In this document: one piece after another, positions 1 to 6,501 of the stretch
Numbering within the stretch: position 1 is the stretch's first letter
How the letters are laid out: the number at the start of each line of letters is the position of its first letter
Source: Solirubrobacterales bacterium
Lineage (GTDB): Bacteria; Actinomycetota; Thermoleophilia; Solirubrobacterales; 70-9
NCBI GenBank assembly: GCA_030835185.1
Contig: JAUQWL010000124.1
Coordinates: 1 to 15,578, forward strand
DNA: 15,578 nucleotides
Reading direction: 5' to 3'
Made by a program: the position numbers and the translations under genes
Notes under the pieces: model-generated
The model's database searches: none
What the model was told of the DNA's origin: nothing
What the model saw: the letters and a program-made list of their open reading frames with translations, nothing else

Positions 1-48
1 CCGGTGGGGTTCCCCGGAACGGTGGGTTGTGGCAGGGAACCCCACCGG
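1..48 (-). terminator. Long inverted repeat downstream of ftsY, probable transcription terminator stem
   Basis: Bases 1-14 and 35-48 are perfect reverse complements (14 bp, GC-rich arms, 20-base loop). The repeat starts 22 bases after the ftsY stop codon. Its position at the end of a long minus-strand gene run fits an intrinsic terminator. The bases that would form the U-tract on the minus strand lie beyond the window edge, so the terminator call cannot be completed. The arms may also extend further left. It could instead serve a convergent neighbour or be a bidirectional stem. Confidence 0.5.
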
Positions 49-70
49 TCCCTCCGCCGACCGCTCGGCT

Positions 71-1078
71 TCAGGACTCGTCGAGCAGGGCGTGGGCGAA
101 GTCGTCGGGGTCGAAGGGACGAAGGTCTTCGAGCTTCTCCCCCACCCCGATCAGCTTGACCGGGATGCCGAGTTCGGTGGCGATAGCCAGTGTGATGCCG
201 CCTTTGGCGGTTCCATCCAGCTTGGTCAGGACGACGCCGTCCAAAGCGGTTGCCTCAGCGAAGGCCTGGGCCTGGCGGAGGCCGTTCTGACCCGTTGTGG
301 CGTCGATCGAGATCAACGTCTCGTGGGGAGCGCCGGGCATCTGCTTTTCGATCACCCGGCGAACTTTGCCGAGCTCGTCCATCAGATTCGACTGGGTGTG
401 AAGACGGCCCGCCGTGTCGATGATGACCACGTCCGAGCCCCGGGCGCGGGCAGCGCTGATCGAATCGAAGGCGACCGCGCCCGGATCGGCACCTTCGTTG
501 GAGCGCACGATTCCGGCTCCGGAACGCTCGGCCCAGGTGGCCAGCTGCTCGGCGGCGGCGGCACGGTAGGTGTCCGCTGCGCCCAGCAGGACGGACAGGC
601 CGAACTCCTGCTGCAGGTGCCAGGCGATCTTGCCGATCGAAGTCGTTTTGCCGGTCCCGTTCACACCGGTCATGAGCAGTACGGCCGGCTCGGCGCTGAG
701 GTTGATCGGCGCCCGGTTGGTCGCCGCGATCTCGGCCAGGATCTCGACCAGCCTCGCCTTGATCGCCTCGCCGTCAGCCGGAACCTCGCCGGCGTCGACC
801 TCGTGCTCGAGCTTCTCGACCACCTTGGCGGTAGTCGACGCCCCGGCGTCGGCGTAGATCAGCGCCTCCTCGAGCCGCTCCCACGTTTCATCGTCGATCC
901 TGTCGAAAAGGCTGGAACTGATCTCCTCCGTGAGAGCACGGCGGCTCTTGGAGAGGCTCTCCCGAAGGCGGCTGAAGGCGCCCTTGCGCTTCGGTGCGTC
1001 CTCATCCGGAGGCCGGGCAGGCAGCTCGCGGGGAGCGCGGTCTCCGAGGTCGAGGATGTCGGCCCAGGTCGTGCTCAC
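71..1078 (-). CDS. ftsY: Signal recognition particle receptor FtsY
   Basis: SRP-family GTPase that docks ribosome-nascent chain-SRP (Ffh) complexes to the membrane for delivery to the Sec translocon. 335 residues. The charged N-terminal part (about 1-55) is short, followed by the helical N domain (about 55-125) and the GTPase G domain. Visible motifs: G1 GVNGTGKTT (138-146), DTYRAAA (169-175), G3 DTAGR (221-225), G4 TKLD (285-288) and closing GVGE (311-314). There is no hydrophobic segment, so membrane contact is presumably through amphipathic helices, as in other FtsY proteins. The start is GTG (1076-1078), overlapping the TGA of an upstream 24-codon mini-ORF by 4 bases. The only ribosome-binding candidate (GGGA) sits inside a hairpin, so translation is probably coupled to the mini-ORF. 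Identification is secure; the exact start is less so. Confidence 0.96.
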   Translation of the reverse strand: MSTTWADILDLGDRAPRELPARPPDEDAPKRKGAFSRLRESLSKSRRALTEEISSSLFDRIDDETWERLEEALIYADAGASTTAKVVEKLEHEVDAGEVPADGEAIKARLVEILAEIAATNRAPINLSAEPAVLLMTGVNGTGKTTSIGKIAWHLQQEFGLSVLLGAADTYRAAAAEQLATWAERSGAGIVRSNEGADPGAVAFDSISAARARGSDVVIIDTAGRLHTQSNLMDELGKVRRVIEKQMPGAPHETLISIDATTGQNGLRQAQAFAEATALDGVVLTKLDGTAKGGITLAIATELGIPVKLIGVGEKLEDLRPFDPDDFAHALLDES

Positions 1079-1149
1079 CGGTTCCCGGCGGGAACGGCGC
1101 CGGGGCCGATCAGGTAGGAGTCGAGGGTGTCGTTCCAGGTCGCGCTCAC
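1075..1149 (-). CDS. 24-codon mini-ORF, diverged copy of the ftsY 5' end
   Basis: A GTG-started frame of 24 codons lies between smc and ftsY. It begins MSATWNDTLD, against MSTTWADILD for FtsY. Over all 24 positions 10 residues agree, including a later P and a PA pair. An AGGA motif lies 9 bases before its GTG, a better ribosome-binding site than ftsY has. Its TGA overlaps the ftsY GTG (GTGA), the usual sign of translational coupling. The family is not known to me. It could be a translated leader peptide controlling ftsY, a remnant of a tandem duplication, or an untranslated coincidence. The similarity at both DNA and peptide level argues for shared origin; function is inference. Confidence 0.45.
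   Translation of the reverse strand: MSATWNDTLDSYLIGPGAVPAGNR
1081..1095 (-). promoter_or_regulatory. Hairpin over the ftsY ribosome-binding region
   Basis: A perfect 6-bp stem with a 3-base loop (GTTCCC, GCC, GGGAAC on the minus strand) ends two bases before the ftsY GTG. It contains the only SD-like bases (GGGA) for ftsY. It lies inside the mini-ORF, so a ribosome translating that ORF would melt it. This is the standard geometry for translational coupling; the role is inferred. Confidence 0.4.
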
Positions 1150-1178
1150 AGGTTCGGATCCTGACGGATTGCGCCGGG

Positions 1179-3518
1179 TCAGGCGGCTTCGTCGATTTCG
1201 TCGTTACCGACGGCTTCGAGTTCGCGGGGCAGCCGGCGCGAGAGGACCTTGGTCACTCCGTCCCCGCCCATGCTGACCCCGTAGAGGACGTCTGCCGCGT
1301 CCATTGTGAGCTTCTGGTGGGTGACGATGATGAACTGGGTGCGATCCGAGAACCGCCGGACCATTTCCAGGAAACGGGTGATGTTGGCGTCATCGAGTGC
1401 CGCTTCGACCTCGTCGAGGATGTAGAAGGGGCAGGGACGGGCCAGAAAGACCGCGAAGACAAAGGCCAGGGCAGTCAACGCCTTCTCGCCGCCGGAAAGC
1501 AGTTTCATCTGCCTCATGCGCTTGCCGGCCGGCGTCACTTCGAGTTCGACCCCGAAGTCCGCCTGGCCTTCATCCTCCTCGTCTTCGGCCACCCCGGCTT
1601 CTTCGTCGGCGTCCCCGCCTTCGGTGGCGGGCTCCGGAGGGGGCCTCAAGTCGACCGAGCGCAGCCGACCGCTTCCGCCCGGGAAGAGGTGGGCGATCAT
1701 CTCCTCGAAGTTCTCGGCGGTGGCGGCGAACGTCTCGTCGAAGGAGCGGGTGATTTCGGCGTCGATGTCCCGGATGATGCCCTCGAGTTCGCGCAGCGCC
1801 CGTTCGGTGTCCTCGCGCTGCGCGAGCATCTGATCGAGGTGTTCCTGCGCTTCTTCGTACTCGCGCCGGGCCAGCGGGTTGACCGGCCCGAGACGCTCGC
1901 GACGCAGTCGGAGGTTGCCCAGGCGGCGCTCGATCGCCTGACGCGCCTCCTCGCCCAGTGGCTCTTCGGCCTCTTCGATCTCGCGGTCGAGCTTCCGGGC
2001 GATCTGACCGAGCTCGGCTGCCGCCTCGGCCCGCCGGTCCCCGAGATGGGCGGCCTCGACTTCAGCGCTCGTCACCTTTTCGGCGACGGCTCGCAGATCC
2101 GACTGGATGTCGATCTCCAGATCGGAGCAGATCCTGAGCTCGGCGGCGATCTCGTCCGCGTCGCCCTGATCCCCGATCACGGTCCGCTCCGCCCGGGAGA
2201 CCCTCTGCCGCACCGCTTCGCCGACAGCCTCACCGGCCGCTTTCAGGCCGGCGATGACCGCCATCAGGCCTTCAACCTCGGCCATCTTCTCGCCGAGCCG
2301 CTCACGATGGCGCTCGCCGAGCAGTCCTTCGGCCCGGCGGGCGTGTCGGGTGGCCCGCTCCGCCCCGGCGTGAACCTCGCCGAGAGCGTCCAGCCGATCG
2401 GCCTCCGGGCCCTCCGAACGGGCCTGCCTGAGACCTTCGCCGGCAGACTTCAGTCCGGCGTCGACCTCGGAGAGCTCTTCGACCAGCCGCCTGGATCGCT
2501 CGCTGGAGCTGCCGCTCGAGCCAAGGTCGAGAGTCAGGGGTGCCAGTTCGACCCTGAGTGCCTCGAGCCGGCCTTCGAGCGACCGGCTGCGCTCGACCAG
2601 GGCCGAGTTGCTGATCGCGATCTTCTCCTGGCCGGAGCGCAGGGAGTTCAGAACACCCCAGATCGCAGTCCGCTCCCGGTCGCGCTCGGCGAAACGTTCC
2701 TCGGCGGCCCGCCGGCGCTTGCCTACGCCCGACAGTTTCTCCTCGAGTCCGGTGCGCTCCCTGCGGGCCGCGTCGGCGGCCTCGCGGGCTGCCTTCAGTC
2801 TGTCCTCGCCGAAACGCAACTCCTCGGCGACCAGCTGCGCCCGGAGGCCGAGTTCTTCACGCTCGATGCGGGCGCCTATCTCGGCGGCGTTCGCCTGCTG
2901 TTTGAGCGGGCGCAGGGCGCGTCTGGCCTCACGCTCGACGTCGAGGGCGCGATCGAGGTTGTCGCGGGTGGCCTTGAGCTTCAGTTCAGCCCGGCGGCGG
3001 CGCTTGCGGAACTTCCCGAGTCCGGCAGCCTCCTCGATCAGCATGCGTCGCTCGCGCGGCTTCGAGTGGACGATCGAGTCCACCCTGCCCTGGCTGATCA
3101 CCGAGTGCATCTCCTTTCCGAGGTTCACGTCGGAGAGGAGTTCGACGATGTCGACCAGTCGGCAGCGCGCTCCGTTCAGCCGGTACTCGCCCTCACCGGA
3201 GCGGTCGAGCCTCCTGGTTATCGCGATCTCGGTGAAGTCGGAGTCGATTTCCGCGTCTGAGTTGTCGATGACCACCTCGACCTCGGCCGAGGACCGGGCG
3301 CCGACGTTCTTGCCGCCGACCGAGATCACGTCCTGCATGGATGTGCCGCGGACCGCTCCCGGGCTCTGCTCTCCGAGCGCCCAGAGGACAGCATCGGTGA
3401 TGTTGGACTTGCCGGAGCCGTTGGGCCCGACCACGACACTGACGCCGGGGGCGAAGCGAAGCTCGGTCTTCTCCGGGAAGGACTTGAACCCCTTCATGGT
3501 CAGGGATGACAGAAACAT
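1179..3518 (-). CDS. smc: SMC chromosome-partition ATPase, short form apparently lacking the hinge domain
   Basis: SMC proteins use two-part ATPase heads, long coiled-coil arms and a dimerising hinge to organise and segregate chromosomes. The N-terminal head is canonical: GFKSF (10-14), Walker A GPNGSGKSN (31-39), ISQGRVDSIV (141-150) and ERRMLIEEAAGLGKF (156-170). The C-terminal head is canonical too: LGPVNPLA (543-550), signature LLSGGEKALTAL (673-684), Walker B YILDEVEAALDD (699-710) and switch THQK (733-736). Between them (about 171-542) there is only charged helical sequence; I find no globular hinge with its glycine pairs. Length is 779 residues against about 1150-1200 for bacterial SMC. 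A Gly/Ser-rich break (LGSSGSSSE, 332-340) near the midpoint could be the turn. An acidic insertion sits at about 622-655. The frame is open throughout, so no frameshift is evident. The ATG start gives the family's usual N-terminus. It lies 40 bases after rnc. RecN is excluded by the head motifs. Confidence 0.92.
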   Translation of the reverse strand: MFLSSLTMKGFKSFPEKTELRFAPGVSVVVGPNGSGKSNITDAVLWALGEQSPGAVRGTSMQDVISVGGKNVGARSSAEVEVVIDNSDAEIDSDFTEIAITRRLDRSGEGEYRLNGARCRLVDIVELLSDVNLGKEMHSVISQGRVDSIVHSKPRERRMLIEEAAGLGKFRKRRRRAELKLKATRDNLDRALDVEREARRALRPLKQQANAAEIGARIEREELGLRAQLVAEELRFGEDRLKAAREAADAARRERTGLEEKLSGVGKRRRAAEERFAERDRERTAIWGVLNSLRSGQEKIAISNSALVERSRSLEGRLEALRVELAPLTLDLGSSGSSSERSRRLVEELSEVDAGLKSAGEGLRQARSEGPEADRLDALGEVHAGAERATRHARRAEGLLGERHRERLGEKMAEVEGLMAVIAGLKAAGEAVGEAVRQRVSRAERTVIGDQGDADEIAAELRICSDLEIDIQSDLRAVAEKVTSAEVEAAHLGDRRAEAAAELGQIARKLDREIEEAEEPLGEEARQAIERRLGNLRLRRERLGPVNPLARREYEEAQEHLDQMLAQREDTERALRELEGIIRDIDAEITRSFDETFAATAENFEEMIAHLFPGGSGRLRSVDLRPPPEPATEGGDADEEAGVAEDEEDEGQADFGVELEVTPAGKRMRQMKLLSGGEKALTALAFVFAVFLARPCPFYILDEVEAALDDANITRFLEMVRRFSDRTQFIIVTHQKLTMDAADVLYGVSMGGDGVTKVLSRRLPRELEAVGNDEIDEAA

Positions 3519-3558
3519 GGCTACCTAAGGCTGCCGTCTGCATCGGACGCCTTTGCGG

Positions 3559-4290
3559 TCAGTCACCGAGCGCCTCCAGGCCGCGCTCGGCCGCAGCCTG
3601 ACCGGCCGCTTTCTTGCTCCTGCCCTCGCCCCGGCCGATTTCCCGGCCTTCCAGCCTGACGATGACCTCATAGGTGCGCCGGTGAGACGGTCCGCGGGCA
3701 TCGACGACTTCGTACTCGACCGCCCCGCCATCGCGGGCGACGCTCTCCTGAAGGGCCGACTTGAAATCGGTCCTCGTGCTCTGGACGGCTTCGACCCTGC
3801 CCTCGAAAGCCTGTCTGACCGCCGTTGCGGTGCGCTCGAAGCCGAATTCCAGAAAGCAGGCGCCGATCAGCGCTTCGGTGATTTCGGGCAGAGGCCGCTC
3901 ACCTTCGAGCAGCAACCGGGCGGGGGTCTGCGTCCCTTCCGGCCCCCCGGGGTCGGCAGCGAGCAGCATGTCCGGAACGCCGAGCTCACGTCCGACCGCG
4001 GCACAGGCGGCGCCGCTGACAGTCTGGTTGAGGATCTTGGTCAGGGCTCCGGCATCGAATCCGGGGAGGTCCTCGTAGAGCCCTTGGGCCACCGAGAGTC
4101 CGAGCACGCTGTCGCCGAGCAGGGCGAGCCGTTCATAGGACCCGACCCTGTCGCCGGTCCAGGAAGAGTGGGTCAGGGCCGCAAGCCGGCGGTCTTCGGG
4201 AAGCTCGTCGATCAGGTCGCGGAGCGCGGCTCCGGCGGGCTCGCCGCCGGGCCGGCGCTCACGGGCTCGTCTTAGCCAGGACAAAGTCAA
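3559..4290 (-). CDS. rnc: Ribonuclease III, divergent catalytic motif
   Basis: Double-strand-specific endoribonuclease that matures rRNA precursors and some mRNAs. With the TTG start at 4288-4290 it has 243 residues: RNase III domain (about 20-165) and a clear C-terminal dsRNA-binding domain (about 174-240, with GRGEGRSKKAAGQAAAERGL). The family signature NERLEFLGD reads YERLALLGD (52-60). Set against E. coli, E38 and D45 are kept (E53, D60), E41 is Ala (A56), D114 is Glu (E136) and E117 is kept (E139). Two of four metal-ligand positions are therefore changed. No in-frame ATG or GTG lies near the needed start; TTG at 4290 (32-base overlap with acpP, GGGGA upstream) or TTG at 4284 are the best choices. 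An ATG upstream would read far back into acpP. Confidence 0.92.
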   Translation of the reverse strand: MTLSWLRRARERRPGGEPAGAALRDLIDELPEDRRLAALTHSSWTGDRVGSYERLALLGDSVLGLSVAQGLYEDLPGFDAGALTKILNQTVSGAACAAVGRELGVPDMLLAADPGGPEGTQTPARLLLEGERPLPEITEALIGACFLEFGFERTATAVRQAFEGRVEAVQSTRTDFKSALQESVARDGGAVEYEVVDARGPSHRRTYEVIVRLEGREIGRGEGRSKKAAGQAAAERGLEALGD

Positions 4291-4504
4291 CGGCGTCCCC
4301 GACGGTGAAGAGCTCGCCGGCTTCTTTCTCGGAGACCGAGATGCCATAACGGTCTTCAAGCTCCATGACGAGTTCGTAGAGATCGAGCGAGTCGGCATCG
4401 AAGTCCTCTTTGAAGCGAGCCTCCGGCTTGATTTCGTTCGGGTCCAGCTCGAGCTCGGTGACCAGATGCTCCCGCACCAGATCCATGACTTCGTCCCGGT
4501 TCAT
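4259..4504 (-). CDS. acpP: Acyl carrier protein
   Basis: Carries growing fatty acyl chains on a 4'-phosphopantetheine arm during type II fatty acid synthesis, in the cytosol. 81 residues, normal length. The attachment motif DADSLDLYEL has the modified serine at 39. The sequence is acidic with the usual helical pattern (ELELDPNEI, EDFDADSL, ELEDRYGI). The ATG at 4502-4504 gives the family start MNRDEVMDLV; AGGA lies 8 bases upstream, overlapping the plsX stop region. It lies 13 bases after plsX, and rnc starts inside its 3' end. In Bacillus this block also contains fabD and fabG between plsX and acpP; both are absent here. Confidence 0.96.
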   Translation of the reverse strand: MNRDEVMDLVREHLVTELELDPNEIKPEARFKEDFDADSLDLYELVMELEDRYGISVSEKEAGELFTVGDAVDFVLAKTSP

Positions 4505-4517
4505 CCCCGATTTCCTA

Positions 4518-5549
4518 TCACGCCTGAGCCCCGGAACCGATTGCGCCACGGTTGAGCCCGACCCGGTGGAGCATTTCTTCAGTCAGGCCGGGGGCATCGA
4601 CCGCGGCGCCACGGGCCGCCACCCGGATCGCGTTGGCGACCCCGTCGGGTCCGGAACTTCCGTGACCGACCACGGCGACACGCCGGAGACCCAGCAGGAT
4701 CGCTCCGCCCGTCGTATCGGGGTGAAGGTCGTGCCTGAGACTGCTCAGCGCCGGCCTCAGCATCAAGCCTCCGGCTGCCGCGACGGGGTTGCTCCTGGCG
4801 GCAGTACGGATGGCAGAAGTCATCAGCGTGACCACCCCCTCCATGGTCTTGACCACGACGTTTCCGGTGAAACCGTCGGTCACGATCACGTCAGCCCCGG
4901 CGCCGGGAATGTCGCCGCCCTCGACGTTGCCGACGAAGTCGATCTCGCCCGACTCGCTGAGGACGCGGTTGGCCTCGACCTCTTCGTCGCGCCCCTTGCC
5001 TGATTCTTCCCCGACCGAGAGAAGGCCGACCGTCGGGGACTCGACTCCCATGACCGCCGAGGAGAAGGCTGCTCCCAGATAGGCGAACTGGATCAGGTGC
5101 TGGGCCCTCACCTCGACGTTGGCGCCGATGTCGAGCAGGAGGACCGGCCTGCCGGGCAGAGGGACCACGGCCGCAAGGGCCGGTCGCTGTACGCCGCGGA
5201 TCCGCTTGAGGCCGAACGTCGAGGCGGCCATGGCGGCCCCGGTGGAACCGAGGCTGACGACCGCTTCGGAACGTCCTTCGCGGGTGTCCTCGACGGCACG
5301 TACGATCGATGACTCCGGCCGGCTCCTGACCGCCGGCACCGGCTCGTCCTCGTTGCTGATCGACTCGCGGGCGTCGATCAGCTCGGCCCCCGGGATCCCC
5401 CCGAGGTCGATCCGGTCGGCGGGTCCGAAGACCCGGACACAGATACCGTCGTCAGCGACCTGGCGGATCCCGGCTTCGAGCACATCGAAGCCCTTTTCAA
5501 CCCCGAACCCGTCGAGCGCGACCCTGGTCCCGCCGAGGTCGACGGTCAA
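4518..5549 (-). CDS. plsX: Phosphate acyltransferase PlsX
   Basis: Converts acyl-ACP and phosphate into acyl-phosphate, the donor for PlsY in the first step of phospholipid synthesis. 343 residues, normal length. Conserved blocks: EPVPAVRSRPESSIV (69-83), SLGSTGAAM (99-107), LLLDIGANV (137-145), HLIQFAYLG (151-159), DGFTGNVVVKT (225-235), GLRRVAVVGHGSS (287-299). The usual N-terminal AVDAMGGDxAP is replaced by ALDGFGVEKG (11-20), so the GGD motif is lost. The start is TTG (5547-5549), directly after the rpmF TAG with no gap and no good ribosome-binding site; translational coupling to rpmF is likely. acpP follows 13 bases later, so donor carrier and acyltransferase are co-expressed. Confidence 0.93.
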   Translation of the reverse strand: MTVDLGGTRVALDGFGVEKGFDVLEAGIRQVADDGICVRVFGPADRIDLGGIPGAELIDARESISNEDEPVPAVRSRPESSIVRAVEDTREGRSEAVVSLGSTGAAMAASTFGLKRIRGVQRPALAAVVPLPGRPVLLLDIGANVEVRAQHLIQFAYLGAAFSSAVMGVESPTVGLLSVGEESGKGRDEEVEANRVLSESGEIDFVGNVEGGDIPGAGADVIVTDGFTGNVVVKTMEGVVTLMTSAIRTAARSNPVAAAGGLMLRPALSSLRHDLHPDTTGGAILLGLRRVAVVGHGSSGPDGVANAIRVAARGAAVDAPGLTEEMLHRVGLNRGAIGSGAQA

Positions 5550-5762
5550 CTACTCGCCCGGTGGAGTGAGTCCGTCCATCCCCGGCCTGCGTTGGGCGAT
5601 CACCTCACGACCGGCGTAGTCGCCACAGCTCGGGCACACCCGGTGCGGAAGACGCGGTGAGTGGCACTTGACGCAGTGGTTGACACGGGCCTTGGCGGCC
5701 TTGTGGGTGGCACGACGCTTGTCGCGTCGGGTGCGTGAGGTTCTCTTCTTCGGTACGGCCAT
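5550..5762 (-). CDS. rpmF: 50S ribosomal protein L32, zinc-ribbon form
   Basis: Small protein of the large ribosomal subunit. The N-terminus MAVPKKRTSRTRRDKRRA is typical of L32. A four-cysteine zinc ribbon is complete (C30, C33, C43, C46). 70 residues, with a tail of about 15 residues after the ribbon. The ATG at 5760-5762 gives the standard family start. There is no ribosome-binding site, but a -10-like box lies 11 bases upstream, suggesting a nearly leaderless mRNA. DUF177 immediately upstream is the usual partner of rpmF in many bacteria; plsX starts at the next base after the stop. Confidence 0.96.
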   Translation of the reverse strand: MAVPKKRTSRTRRDKRRATHKAAKARVNHCVKCHSPRLPHRVCPSCGDYAGREVIAQRRPGMDGLTPPGE

Positions 5763-5773
5763 AGCGACGGCGC

Positions 5774-5779
5774 AGTCTA
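5774..5779 (-). promoter_or_regulatory. Candidate -10 box of rpmF (TAGACT)
   Basis: Minus-strand TAGACT fits the actinobacterial TAnnnT -10 pattern and ends 11 bases before the rpmF ATG. A start of transcription about 7 bases after it would leave only a few leader bases. No convincing -35 is visible, and no SD precedes rpmF. Confidence 0.4.
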
Positions 5780-5782
5780 GAG

Positions 5783-5819
5783 AAAACCGGGGGCATCCGC
5801 TTTGAAGAGCGGCAGCCCC
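5783..5819 (-). terminator. Hairpin with T-tract between DUF177 and rpmF, possible terminator or attenuator
   Basis: On the minus strand, GGGGC and CCGCT (bases 5815-5819 and 5808-5812) pair with AGCGG and GCCCC (5797-5801 and 5790-5794). This gives two 5-bp stems separated by a 2x2 internal loop, with a 6-base loop on top. TTTT follows after three bases (5783-5786). It would end or attenuate DUF177 transcription just before the rpmF -10 box. The stem is interrupted and the T-tract short, so confidence is moderate at best. Confidence 0.4.
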
Positions 5820-5881
5820 ACAGTCGAGGTCCCACCGGGACGCCGCCACCGCCCGCTGTCTGACGCCAAAGAGGCACACGG

Positions 5882-6442
5882 TCAACCGAGTTCGCGCAGC
5901 CGCGCCCAGCGCGGGTCCACGTTCTGACCGTGATCGTGCGCACCCGGGTCGGCCCCGTTCAGGCTCTCCCCACAGTAGGCGCACAGCCCGAGGCAGTCGG
6001 GCCGGCAGACGATCTGGTTGGGCAGCGAGAGAATCAGGGCGTCGTGGGTCCAGGACGCAAGGTCGAGGATGCCGTTCTCGACGTAGGGACTCTCCAGTTC
6101 GGCCGCGCTGGCTTCGTCCTCCTCGTCGTCCTCCGCGGTCCCGGCTCGGACCGCCACCGGCTGAGGCGGCTGATCCACCTCCCGGGCATCGACGGTCACG
6201 GTCGTGACCGCGGGTTCGAGACAGCGGAAGCAGGGTCCTTCGAGGCCTACCTCGAAGCGCAGCCTCAGCGCGAAGCCGGTGCTGGTCCGTGATACGTCGA
6301 GACGGAAGTCGGCTTCCGCCGGTTCCGGACGGTAGGACTGCCCGCCGAGATGGATGTCTTCAGGCACGACCCGGCCCCGAAGCTGTTTCGCATCTCCGTA
6401 GGTCAGCCCGAGAGAATCGAGGTCCACTGTTTCCATCGGCAT
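5882..6442 (-). CDS. yceD: DUF177 (YceD-family) cysteine-motif protein
   Basis: YceD/DUF177 proteins lie next to rpmF in many bacteria and are linked to 23S rRNA and large-subunit maturation; the exact action is not established. 186 residues. Visible: CFRC (71-74) in the central region, an acidic stretch (104-111), and a C-terminal CRPDCLGLCAYCG (146-158) with four cysteines of zinc-binding type. The ATG at 6440-6442 has GGAG eight bases upstream; a second ATG two codons later is possible. A longer in-frame extension upstream crosses the methyltransferase 5' region and looks non-coding. The gene is divergent from the methyltransferase across 59 bases, which must hold promoters for both; I see no clear pair of boxes for DUF177. 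Confidence 0.9.
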   Translation of the reverse strand: MPMETVDLDSLGLTYGDAKQLRGRVVPEDIHLGGQSYRPEPAEADFRLDVSRTSTGFALRLRFEVGLEGPCFRCLEPAVTTVTVDAREVDQPPQPVAVRAGTAEDDEEDEASAAELESPYVENGILDLASWTHDALILSLPNQIVCRPDCLGLCAYCGESLNGADPGAHDHGQNVDPRWARLRELG

Positions 6443-6501
6443 AGTGCTGTCTCCAGACTGGCGTGGGTCTACGATGTCGACTCGCCTACCAGCGTAACGA
6501 G

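Larger units (their letters stand above)
1049..1155 (-). repeat. Diverged direct repeat pair covering the mini-ORF and ftsY start sites
   Basis: Bases 1120-1155 and 1049-1084 match at 31 of 36 positions. Each copy begins (minus strand) with GAACC just before GTGAGC and runs through the first ten codons. The copies are 71 bases apart, not a multiple of three, so the second start lies in another frame from the first. This points to an old local duplication of the ftsY start region. Sequence after each copy is only weakly similar. Confidence 0.75.

Noticed and set aside
930..3260. Very long plus-strand open frame antisense to smc
   Set aside because: High GC makes the antisense frame of a real gene stop-poor. 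The translation has no recognisable domain, and the minus-strand SMC is certain. The long plus-strand frames opposite fakA (10860-12704) and ribBA/ribH (12885-14723) are rejected for the same reason.
1179..3518. Frameshift or pseudogene as the cause of the short SMC
   Set aside because: The frame is open from a canonical start to a canonical C-terminus, and both head halves are intact. The missing part is an in-frame absence, not a broken gene.
5763..5984. Extended reading frame upstream of L32
   Set aside because: L32 starts at MAVPKKRTSR in all relatives I know. The upstream frame runs through the DUF177 3' end and the intergenic hairpin and has no domain.
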